Positions 7,499-14,397 of a DNA stretch of 38,751 bases are shown here, one piece after another; position 1 is the stretch's first letter, and each line of letters begins with the position of its first letter. Source of the DNA: an uncultured Coriobacteriaceae bacterium (GTDB taxonomy: Bacteria > Actinomycetota > Coriobacteriia > Coriobacteriales > Atopobiaceae). The notes below the pieces were generated by a model. The model searched no databases. It was not told the origin of the DNA and saw only the letters and a list, made by a program, of their open reading frames with translations. Where the stretch lies: assembly GCA_902795065.1 (NCBI GenBank), contig CADBJR010000009.1:1-38751 (forward strand), in the 5' to 3' direction. The translations under genes and the position numbers were made by a program.

Positions 7499-7939
7499 AT
7501 GCCCGCTTATCTGCTCGTCCACGTCCTTATCCGCACCGTCATCCTGGTTGTGCTCTGCACGCTCGCCATACGCTCGGGCTACCGCATCGGCTATCGCGAT
7601 TACATGCTCGGACGGCGCCCGCGCATTCCCTTGCTCGAGCGCGACGACGATCCCGGCGACACCGCCGCCGACCGCACCTCCGCGGATCCGCTCTCGTGCA
7701 TCCTCGAGGGCACTGTCACCGGACTCAAGGTGCACAACATGCTCGATTCCAAGAAGGCCATGGCACTGTTCACGCTGGTAGACGGCTCGCGCAGCACCGT
7801 CTGCGTGGTGTTCCCGAAGGTCCTCGCTGATTGCGGGGGCGTGCTCGCCGAGGGCGCGTCCGTGCGCGTGTCCGGCACCCTCGAGAGCTCGATTGACTTT
7901 ATCCAGCTCGCCGTCACCGCCATCGAGCCGCTGACGTAG
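7499..7939 (+). CDS. Membrane-anchored OB-fold protein (copy 2)
   Basis: The 146-residue paralogue of the 1165-1671 protein has a transmembrane helix at about residues 5-24, the same IRSGYRIGYRD box, a shorter linker, and an OB-fold (about 68-144; CILEGTVTG...CVVFPKVLA...SVRVSGTLE) of the DNA polymerase III alpha type. AAAGGAG lies just upstream of the ATG, and the start matches that of the paralogue. There is no internal ribosome site like that of copy 1. Palindrome clusters lie on both sides. Nucleic-acid binding at the membrane is inferred from the fold only. Confidence 0.7.
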   Translation: MPAYLLVHVLIRTVILVVLCTLAIRSGYRIGYRDYMLGRRPRIPLLERDDDPGDTAADRTSADPLSCILEGTVTGLKVHNMLDSKKAMALFTLVDGSRSTVCVVFPKVLADCGGVLAEGASVRVSGTLESSIDFIQLAVTAIEPLT

Positions 7940-7945
7940 CGCGTT

Positions 7946-8036
7946 GCCCAAAGGGGGATACTCCCCTTTGGGGAATATCCCCCTTTGGGCACTCCAGACT
8001 CAACGGACCCAAATCCGAAGGGTATCCCCAAAAGGG
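7946..8036. repeat. Palindrome cluster, GGGG/CCCC family
   Basis: A perfect 15-bp inverted repeat (7946-7960 with 7976-7990) encloses a second CCCC-TTT-GGGG hairpin. A further GGGTATCCCC block lies at 8020-8029. It follows the stop of the OB-fold gene and could act as a transcript end or stabiliser, but no U-run follows. Confidence 0.75.
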
Positions 8037-8040
8037 TAAA

Positions 8041-8126
8041 TCCTCCTAAATCAGTAAAAGTTAATCAATCAAAACCTCTTAAAACAGCAAAAGATACGTG
8101 CTAAAATCCTCTTAAAACAGTACATC
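8041..8126 (+). promoter_or_regulatory. Three direct repeats at exact 33-bp spacing
   Basis: Copies of a roughly 20-base unit, consensus (T/A)CCTC(C/T)TAAA(T/A)CAG(T/C)A, start at 8041, 8074 and 8107. The period is exactly 33 bp, near three helical turns, in an A+T-rich stretch just before the DUF4143 ATPase gene. A TGCTAAAAT extended -10-like string (8099-8107) overlaps the third copy. They look like operator or iteron sites placed on one face of the helix. Confidence 0.6.
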
Positions 8127-8141
8127 ACGATTGGATAATCC

Positions 8142-9527
8142 ATGCTCAAACGGTCAATTGATAAGAAGCTGGCTGCATGGAAGGCACGCCCGCACCATCC
8201 GCTCGTGCTCAGCGGTCTGCGCCAAACCGGCAAAACGTTCAGCGTCCGAGCATTTGGCAGGGCAAGCTATGGCAATGTCGTCTACCTCGATCTTCGGGCG
8301 AACAAAGCCTTAAGGGCCGCCTTCTCCGGCGACTTCGACGTTGACAAGATGGTGCTCTCCATCACGGCAAACATGCCCGGCGCACGCTTCGTACCAAACG
8401 ATACGCTGCTCATTCTCGACGAGGTCCAAGACAGTGCCGATGCGCGCAGCTCGCTGAAATACTGGGACCTCGATGGCCGCTACGACGTTATCGCAACCGG
8501 GAGCTTCCTGGGTGTGAAAGGCTTCCGCGAGCCCTACCCGCGTGGCATTCCGGTGGGGTATGAGGAGCATCTCACCATGCATCCGCTCGATTTTTGCGAA
8601 TTCGCGGTAAACATGGGCATCTCCGAGGAGGTGCTGCATCACGCCCAGCAGTCCCTCACGGCGCTCGAACCGCTGCTGCCTGCCGTCCATGCGGGCCTTC
8701 AGGAGCTCTACCACCAGTTCCTTATCGTGGGAGGGATGCCCGAGGCGGTGAACACGTTTCTCGAGGCGCATGATCTTAATGCCGTGAGGAGCGTGCAGCG
8801 CGGAATTATCGCCTCCATACGCGATGACTTCGGGCGATACAAAAACGCCAAGGGCGAGGATGCGGTGAACGAGACCCTCAAGCTGCGGGCCGAGGCCTGC
8901 CTTGACTCGCTGCCCGCACAGCTGTCGAAGGAATATAAAAAGTTTCAATACAGCAAGGTCGATGTGGCGGGAAATAGCCCGCAGAAGGCCGATGGCCTGC
9001 AGTACCTTGTCGATGTGGGGCTTGTCGTGAAGTCCTATAACCTGCGCGAGATATCGGCGCCGCTCGAAGGGCAGAAGATCGGCAACGAGTTCAAGGTGTT
9101 CTTCGCCGACACGGGCCTGCTCGTCTCCCAGCTGGAGCAGGGAACTGCCGCGCGCATTCTCGCGGGCGATTTGAGCTCGTACAAAGGCGCGGTTGCCGAG
9201 AACATGGTTGCCTCGGCTCTTTCTGCTGCCGAGAAGGAGCTGTATTACTACCATGCGCCGAGCGGCTCTCCCGAGCTTGACTTTGTGGTGAACCTGCATG
9301 GGGAGCCAACCATTTTGGAGTGCAAGTCCACCAACGGGCGTGCGACGAGCATGCGCTATGTCCTGAAGAATCCCAAGAAGTACGGAGCGCATCCTGCCAT
9401 CAAACTTGCCGCGACCAACGTTGGAGGAGGGGAGGGGTTCGTTACGCTTCCCTCCTACGCGCTCGGATTTCTCGAAAAGGACGCGCAGGCGCTGGTCGCT
9501 CCCTCGGTAAGCATCTCCCTGACGTGA
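8142..9527 (+). CDS. AAA ATPase with DUF4143-type C-terminus (copy 1)
   Basis: The 461-residue protein has a P-loop at residues 25-32 (GLRQTGKT), a Walker B stretch (LLILDEVQD) near residue 90, and the ATGSFLG segment typical of the AAA_14 family. The C-terminal DUF4143 domain has a nuclease-like LDFVV...ILECKS motif. Such proteins are common and often multicopy in gut anaerobes; their role is unproven. Only a weak ribosome site precedes the ATG. The second family member at 12648 is much diverged. The gene sits directly behind the 33-bp repeats and may be controlled through them. Confidence 0.85.
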   Translation: MLKRSIDKKLAAWKARPHHPLVLSGLRQTGKTFSVRAFGRASYGNVVYLDLRANKALRAAFSGDFDVDKMVLSITANMPGARFVPNDTLLILDEVQDSADARSSLKYWDLDGRYDVIATGSFLGVKGFREPYPRGIPVGYEEHLTMHPLDFCEFAVNMGISEEVLHHAQQSLTALEPLLPAVHAGLQELYHQFLIVGGMPEAVNTFLEAHDLNAVRSVQRGIIASIRDDFGRYKNAKGEDAVNETLKLRAEACLDSLPAQLSKEYKKFQYSKVDVAGNSPQKADGLQYLVDVGLVVKSYNLREISAPLEGQKIGNEFKVFFADTGLLVSQLEQGTAARILAGDLSSYKGAVAENMVASALSAAEKELYYYHAPSGSPELDFVVNLHGEPTILECKSTNGRATSMRYVLKNPKKYGAHPAIKLAATNVGGGEGFVTLPSYALGFLEKDAQALVAPSVSISLT

Positions 9528-9579
9528 TGCCTTTGCCCGTAGCGTAGCCGTTATCCCTCTTCCCTTTGGAGCACGCGCC

Positions 9580-10152
9580 ATGGCCGACGACCTCTCGCAA
9601 CTCACCCTCGAGGAGCTCTGGCAGCTCTTCCCCATATTCCTCGTCGAGCACAATCCCGCGTGGCGGCGGCGCTACGAGGCGATGGCGGGCGAGCTGGCCG
9701 GGCTGCTTGCGGGCTTCAAAGTCGCGCGGATCAGCCACATCGGCAGCACCGCCGTCGACGGCATCATGGCGAAGGACATCGTTGACATCCTGGTGGAGCT
9801 CCCGCGGAACGCGAGCATGGAGGCCGCGGCGGGGGTGCTCGGGCGCGCCGGATTTATCGTTATGTCCGCCGAGGGCGAGCGGATCTCGCTCAACCGCGGC
9901 TACATGCCGGACGGCTTTGCCGACGAGGTCTTCCATGTGCACCTGCGCTACGTGGGCGACAACGACGGGCTCTATTTCCGCGACTACCTGCGCGAACATC
10001 CCGAGGTTGCCAGGGAGTACGAGGCGCTCAAGCTGGGCCTATGGAAGCGCTACGAGCACAACCGGGACGCCTATACCGAGGCGAAGGGCGACTTCATAAG
10101 GGCGGTCACCGCGGAGGCAAAGCGCGCCTTTGCTGGCCGGTACTGCAGATAG
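9580..10152 (+). CDS. GrpB-like nucleotidyltransferase-family protein
   Basis: The 190-residue protein matches the GrpB/UPF0157 family, a nucleotidyltransferase-fold group of unproven function. The signature ISHIGSTAVDGIMAKDIVDILVE (about residues 46-68) holds the GS motif and the Asp pair. The later HVHLRYVGDNDGLYFRDYLREHP segment and the closing YTEAKGDFI are also typical. Length is normal. GGAG lies about 10 bases before the ATG. It stands alone between an ATPase gene and a repeat cluster. Confidence 0.85.
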   Translation: MADDLSQLTLEELWQLFPIFLVEHNPAWRRRYEAMAGELAGLLAGFKVARISHIGSTAVDGIMAKDIVDILVELPRNASMEAAAGVLGRAGFIVMSAEGERISLNRGYMPDGFADEVFHVHLRYVGDNDGLYFRDYLREHPEVAREYEALKLGLWKRYEHNRDAYTEAKGDFIRAVTAEAKRAFAGRYCR

Positions 10153-10264
10153 GGGAGTACCCCTTTTTTGGGGTTCGCTTAGAGCCGATTAACATACCAT
10201 TTGCGCCAACTATTCGGCCTCCATTTTCGGAAGTCCGAATAACTCCGCCAAATGGTTTGTTAAT
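10151..10264. repeat. G-run palindrome and 30-bp imperfect inverted repeat
   Basis: AGGGGAGTACCCCT (10151-10164) overlaps the stop of the GrpB gene and belongs to the G-run/C-run family. It is followed by an imperfect inverted repeat with arms 10188-10217 and 10235-10264 (about 23 of 30 positions pair) around a 17-base spacer. This looks like a small MITE-type element or a cruciform. No gene lies between 10152 and 10349. Confidence 0.55.
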
Positions 10265-10348
10265 TTGCCGCGCCTGCTGCCTGGGTTTTTGTCCACCACG
10301 CCCGATATGCTAATCCCAACATCGGAAAGCTGTTCCAAGGAGCCTATC

Positions 10349-11161
10349 ATGGCAGCAAACGAGCAGGTGGCAGAGCGTATCCAGGCGCTGCGCGACGAGA
10401 TCCGCGCCGTGCGTGCGTCCATCGTGGAGATGCTTGCGCGCATCGATCACATCACCTTGCAGGAGCTTCCGCAGATTCGCATTGACTACGCGGTTAAGAT
10501 CGGCTGCTGGGAGCAGGAGCTGCTCGAGGCGGAGCTTGCTGGCCGCCGCGCCCGCCGCAGGTTGGCGCTGGCGCAGGCAGAGGCAAACCGTGGGCAGGCT
10601 ATAGAGCTCGCGCACATAGACAGCCAGCTTGATATCGAGCTTGCCGACTGGCAGGCAAAAGCCGAGGCCGCGCGTCTGGCATACGAGGCAGCGCTCAAGC
10701 AGCGTCTGGGAACGCAGCGGCTCTCGCACACAGACGCAAAAGAGGTCAGGTGCCTTTATCGCACGCTGGTCAAGCGCCTGCACCCCGATGTCTGCCACGG
10801 GGGAGAGCGCGAGGCTGCGCTATTCAAGATGGCGCAGGCCGCCTACGCGAACGGCGATGTTGAGGCGCTGCGTTCGCTGGAGGTTGCAACGCGTCACATG
10901 GATCCCTCGGAGGACGATTTGGAGCTTGCTACCAGCGAGTCCGAGCTCGAGCAGGAACTCGAGCTGGCGCGTATCGAGGAGGACGTGGTGCGCGAGCGTC
11001 TCGAGCAGACGGAGGATTGCGAGGAGATGCGCCTGGGCCGGCTGCTCAACAGCACGGAGTGGCTCACCCAGCGCACGTCTCAGCTTCGCGATGCGATCGA
11101 CGAGTGGCGGCGCGCGAAGCACGATTGCGAGCGCAGGCTGGCTGAGCTCATGGAGGTGTGA
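10349..11161 (+). CDS. Coiled-coil protein with J-like domain
   Basis: The 270-residue protein has long helices (about 1-120), then a J-like domain at about 128-180. That domain has the YRTLVKRLHPDV core and the HPD tripeptide (residues 145-147) that contacts Hsp70 in true J-proteins. A Glu-rich region (about 190-240) and a final coiled coil follow. It may recruit DnaK to a client; the client is unknown. The start is set by AAGGAG 8 bases before ATG 10349. It is the first of three tightly coupled genes (10349, 11163, 11575): its GGAGG-containing end supplies the ribosome site of the HIRAN gene. Confidence 0.75.
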   Translation: MAANEQVAERIQALRDEIRAVRASIVEMLARIDHITLQELPQIRIDYAVKIGCWEQELLEAELAGRRARRRLALAQAEANRGQAIELAHIDSQLDIELADWQAKAEAARLAYEAALKQRLGTQRLSHTDAKEVRCLYRTLVKRLHPDVCHGGEREAALFKMAQAAYANGDVEALRSLEVATRHMDPSEDDLELATSESELEQELELARIEEDVVRERLEQTEDCEEMRLGRLLNSTEWLTQRTSQLRDAIDEWRRAKHDCERRLAELMEV

Positions 11162-11162
11162 G

Positions 11163-11582
11163 ATGGCAGATAACACGCTTGCTCCGCTGGATCTTGGCAC
11201 GGCGGGAGGGCTTCTCGCCGCAATGCACGGCAATGGACCCGCCGGCGTCGAGGTGCCCAAGCCCTATGCGCAGCGCATCTGCCTTCTGCCCGACGTTCGT
11301 GTGGCGGGAACCTCGCATATCGATGGGATTGGCGAGCTCGCATCGCAGCTGCATGAGGGGGATGGCCTTCGCCTGGAGCGCGACACTAAGAACCGTTTCG
11401 ACCACTGGGCCATCCGCGTGCTCGACGCGCGCGGCAGGCGCCTGGGCTTTTTGCCTGCCGACAATAACGAGATTATCGCGCGTCTGATGGACGGCGGTAA
11501 GCGCATCGTGGGAGAGGTGCTCAGCGTGGAAGACGTGAGCGGCTGGGCGCGCATCGGGATGGCGGTGTGGCTTGATGACTAA
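11163..11582 (+). CDS. HIRAN-domain protein
   Basis: The 139-residue protein is almost entirely a HIRAN domain, a fold that binds DNA ends or stalled forks in Rad5/HLTF-type proteins. The pattern VAGTSHIDGIGELASQLHEGDGLRLERDTKNRFDHWAIRV...RLGFLP...NEIIARLMDGG is typical. No helicase or nuclease is attached, so it is a stand-alone HIRAN. It begins one base after the J-domain gene, using GGAGG in that gene's last codons, and its end overlaps the next gene. A DNA-related role is inferred from the family; bacterial stand-alone members are uncharacterised as far as I know. Confidence 0.8.
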   Translation: MADNTLAPLDLGTAGGLLAAMHGNGPAGVEVPKPYAQRICLLPDVRVAGTSHIDGIGELASQLHEGDGLRLERDTKNRFDHWAIRVLDARGRRLGFLPADNNEIIARLMDGGKRIVGEVLSVEDVSGWARIGMAVWLDD

Positions 11583-12408
11583 CTGGAACGGCAACGGTGG
11601 AGGATGGGGCGGAGATGCCCCCGTGTTCGACACCTACTTCGAATACGACTGGGGCGGCCGCAGGTGGCCCTACCCCGATGTATGGATCACCTACCAGCGC
11701 GATATGCCCACGGCAACGCGTACGGGGCGCGACTGCATCTGGCATTACACGCCCGACCAGGACGACGACGGCTGGGAGGCGCTTGGCTACGGCGGAGATT
11801 ACTATGACGAGGGCATGTCCTGCGTAGACGATGACGAGCACGAGAAGCGTGTGATGTGCTTCCAAGCTGCGGAGCTGCTCTATCTGCATGCCGCGGCAAA
11901 AGGCAACCCTATTGCAGACCTCTGCCTGGGCTACGTGTATGCCTACGATCGCTGCGAAGACAAATACTGGGAGAAGCTCACGGGCTGGCAGACCGACGAG
12001 GATCTGCGCACGCCGTTCGACTGCGACGGGCACGCGTACCGGCATTTCCGCCGCGCGGCCGAGGCGGGCGTGGGCGAGGCCTGCTACAAGCTGGGCGATA
12101 TGTTCCGCGATGGCCGCGGGTGCGAGGTCGATCTCGCCCAGGCGTTCGAGTGGTTCTCCAAGGCCTACGAGCTCACCAAAGACGACAGACCGCATCTGTG
12201 GGGGAGCGCCGCGCTGCGTCTGGGTGCGGCCTTCGAGGAGGGTGAGGGCTGCGATCACAGCTTCGAGAAGGCGGAGCACTGGTACAAGATCGCCACTACG
12301 GGTCTGGGCGCCGAGGTGAGGGCGGGCGGCAGCTGGTACCGGGGCGCGCTGAGACGTGCGGAGGCCGGTCTTGTGCGTGTTCTCCAGGAGCTCGACGGCC
12401 GGTACTGA
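11575..12408 (+). CDS. Sel1-like repeat protein
   Basis: The 277-residue protein has an aromatic, Gly/Asp-rich N-terminus (residues 1-75) and a C-terminal solenoid of Sel1-like repeats (about 150-275). The consensus A..F..AA..G...A...LG.M...G.G.. is seen in AYRHFRRAAEAGVGEACYKLGDMF and its successors. Such repeats act as protein-binding scaffolds. It overlaps the stop of the HIRAN gene by 8 bases, so translation is coupled. An in-frame TTG three bases earlier is less likely than ATG 11575. It probably bridges partners of the J/HIRAN set, which is inference from operon structure. Confidence 0.75.
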   Translation: MTNWNGNGGGWGGDAPVFDTYFEYDWGGRRWPYPDVWITYQRDMPTATRTGRDCIWHYTPDQDDDGWEALGYGGDYYDEGMSCVDDDEHEKRVMCFQAAELLYLHAAAKGNPIADLCLGYVYAYDRCEDKYWEKLTGWQTDEDLRTPFDCDGHAYRHFRRAAEAGVGEACYKLGDMFRDGRGCEVDLAQAFEWFSKAYELTKDDRPHLWGSAALRLGAAFEEGEGCDHSFEKAEHWYKIATTGLGAEVRAGGSWYRGALRRAEAGLVRVLQELDGRY

Positions 12409-12428
12409 TGCGTGTGCTCGTGGTGTTC

Positions 12429-12514
12429 TCATTTTGGGGATACTCCCCGAAATGACAGGCAGCGTCTTCGACGTCGTGCCTCATCCAACCATTTCGGGGA
12501 ATACCCCAAAATGG
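12429..12514. repeat. Three-hairpin repeat, GGGG/CCCC family
   Basis: Outer hairpins at 12429-12455 (11 paired positions including one G-T, loop ATACT) and 12489-12514 flank a central stem-loop at 12457-12481 (AGGCA...TGCCT). The outer two are inverted copies of each other. The central and right parts align with 7368-7408 (GCGTCTTCGAC...CATCCAACCATTTCGGGG). The paired bases of the central stem differ in a compensating way. A further GGGG-TTAT-CCCC block follows at about 12549-12560. Confidence 0.8.
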
Positions 12515-12600
12515 ATCACGTGTGGATCGCGCCGTTTTCTCGCCCAATAGGGGGTTATCCCCTTGCTTTGGTTTCAAAAAACCTTGCATCTACCAGCATT

Positions 12601-12637
12601 ATGTGAAAAACTTGCAGTAAATGAAAGTTTTTCACAT
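12601..12637 (+). promoter_or_regulatory. 13-bp perfect inverted repeat before DUF4143 gene
   Basis: The arms at 12601-12613 (ATGTGAAAAACTT) and 12625-12637 are exact reverse complements with an 11-base spacer. The repeat ends one base before the GGAGG of the following gene. It may be an operator, or an mRNA hairpin that controls access to the ribosome site. No U-run follows, so a terminator is unlikely. Confidence 0.65.
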
Positions 12638-12647
12638 GGAGGATACC

Positions 12648-13910
12648 GTGATCGAACGCCCGAGATATCTTCAGCGCCTTAAGACGTTCCAAGACAAGGA
12701 TCTTATCAAGGTCGTAACCGGCGTGCGCAGATGCGGCAAATCCACGTTGCTGGACCTTATGAAGGAGGATCTTCTCTCGCAGGACGTTCCCAGCGACCGT
12801 ATTCTCTCGTTCAAAATGGAATCGATGGAATACGACGGTCTCGATGACTATCGGGAACTCTACCGTATCGTCATGGATTGCGCGAGGGGATTGACCCATC
12901 CCTATCTCTTCTTCGACGAGCTCCAGGATGTTCCTGGCTGGGAGCGGGCGATCAATTCCCTGCGGGTCGACCTTGATTGCGATATCTACATCACGGGATC
13001 GAACGCGCATCTCCTCTCGAGCGAGCTGTCCACATTGATATCGGGAAGATACATCGAGGTTGAGATGCGCCCGCTTGTCTTTGAGGAGTATCTGAGATTC
13101 AGGGGCTTTACGCGCATTGCCGCATCTCCTAGCCTTGCGCAGACCTCAGACGGGAGCATAGCTGCTTTGGCTGATCTCTTCGCGGACTACCGGCGTTTTG
13201 GGGGGTTCCCGTTCCTTTCGCTGTCAGAGCCCGACCTCGAAACGCATCGTGCGTATATGCGCACGCTCTACGAGACGGTCATCGTGCGGGATATTCTGGA
13301 ACGTGCCCGCAGACGAGGTGATCGCGAGCTTCAAAACAGGGCCCTTCTCGAGCGCATCTGCGCATTTCTCGCGGACAACGTGGGAAACCCGAATTCGGTG
13401 AACAGCATAGCCAAGGCGATCAAGGCAGAAGGGCTTTATGCGGTGAACGACACCGTCGACGCATACGTCGCGGCGCTAACGCGGGCGTATCTCTTCTATC
13501 ACGTGCAGCGGTTCGATATCAAAGGCAAGGATCTGCTCAAGACAAACGGCAAACATTATGTTGTTGATACAGGAATCAGGAGCTACCTGGATGGATACCG
13601 CGATGCGGATCTGGGACATGTGCTCGAGAACATCGTCTTCCATCAGCTGTCATATCAAGGCTATGGCGTCAACGTGGGAAAGCTCCGTTCAGGCGAGGTC
13701 GATTTCGTTGCCCAGCGAGGAGCCGAAAGGGTCTATATACAGGTGACGGAGAACATGCTGGACGATGACACGATGCGACGCGAGCTTGCGCCGTTGCGAG
13801 CGATTCCCGATGCGTATCCCAAGATGGTTGTCGTTGGATCGGGCGAGTATCCCGCCGATATCGATGGCATAAGAATCGTCAGGATTGAAGACTACCTACT
13901 TTCTGATTGA
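12648..13910 (+). CDS. AAA ATPase with DUF4143 domain (copy 2)
   Basis: The 420-residue protein starts MIERPRYLQRLKTFQDKDLIKVVTGVRRCGKST, the classic opening of this family. The P-loop is at residues 25-32, the Walker B is LFFDELQD, and the DUF4143 part includes FEEYLRFRG and the DTGIRSYLDG helix. The C-terminal nuclease-like motif reads VDFVAQR...YIQVTE, with Gln in place of the usual Glu-Cys-Lys seen in copy 1. The GTG start is chosen because GGAGG lies 5 bases upstream and the family begins there; ATG 12636 overlaps the ribosome site. Function is unproven for the family. Confidence 0.85.
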   Translation: MIERPRYLQRLKTFQDKDLIKVVTGVRRCGKSTLLDLMKEDLLSQDVPSDRILSFKMESMEYDGLDDYRELYRIVMDCARGLTHPYLFFDELQDVPGWERAINSLRVDLDCDIYITGSNAHLLSSELSTLISGRYIEVEMRPLVFEEYLRFRGFTRIAASPSLAQTSDGSIAALADLFADYRRFGGFPFLSLSEPDLETHRAYMRTLYETVIVRDILERARRRGDRELQNRALLERICAFLADNVGNPNSVNSIAKAIKAEGLYAVNDTVDAYVAALTRAYLFYHVQRFDIKGKDLLKTNGKHYVVDTGIRSYLDGYRDADLGHVLENIVFHQLSYQGYGVNVGKLRSGEVDFVAQRGAERVYIQVTENMLDDDTMRRELAPLRAIPDAYPKMVVVGSGEYPADIDGIRIVRIEDYLLSD

Positions 13911-13961
13911 CAACTACACTACGAGCAAAAGTGTCAAGTTTCGATGCGTCTGGAGGCTGCC

Positions 13962-14366
13962 ATGAAATGGCCGTGGTCGAAGCAAACCGAAAAGAGCGGG
14001 CAGCAGGGCCATATGACGCTCGCCGACGTGCACGACTACATCGGCAGCCGCTACGGGGTGAGCCCCGTCAAGGCGTTCGACGAGGACCCGGGCATCGGCG
14101 TCTTCGCACGACCCGATAACGGCAAGTGGTTCGTGGCCACGAAGAACATCCGCTGCAGCTCGGTGGGCGCGGCGGGCGACGGCCGCGTGGACATCGTCAA
14201 CCTGCGGCTCAACCCGCGCGACGTGGCCGAGCTGCGCACGCGCGAGGGGTTCCGATCCGCGTGGCACATGAATCCCAACAAGTGGGTCACCCTCCTGCTC
14301 GACGGCTCGGCGGCCGACGACGAGGTGCGCGCCCTTATCGACACAAGCTACGCCTTCATGGCCTAG
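13962..14366 (+). CDS. MmcQ/YjbR-family protein
   Basis: The 134-residue protein has the double-wing DNA-binding-like fold of the MmcQ/YjbR family. FARPDNGKWFVATKNI lies near the middle, followed by DIVNLRLNPRDVAELRTREGFRSAWHMNPNKWVTLLLDG and the closing helix VRALIDTSYAFM. The function is not established; the family is abundant in gut bacteria. GGAGG lies 7 bases before ATG 13962; an ATG at 13944 lacks a site. It runs convergently with the Fic gene, 31 bases away. Confidence 0.8.
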   Translation: MKWPWSKQTEKSGQQGHMTLADVHDYIGSRYGVSPVKAFDEDPGIGVFARPDNGKWFVATKNIRCSSVGAAGDGRVDIVNLRLNPRDVAELRTREGFRSAWHMNPNKWVTLLLDGSAADDEVRALIDTSYAFMA

Positions 14367-14397
14367 CCGCACTTGGCGCGTGGCTGCGAGCCCGCGC

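Noticed and set aside
8041-8126. Replication origin (iterons) at the 33-bp repeats
   Set aside because: There is no replication initiator gene nearby. The following gene is a DUF4143 ATPase, and a regulatory site is simpler.
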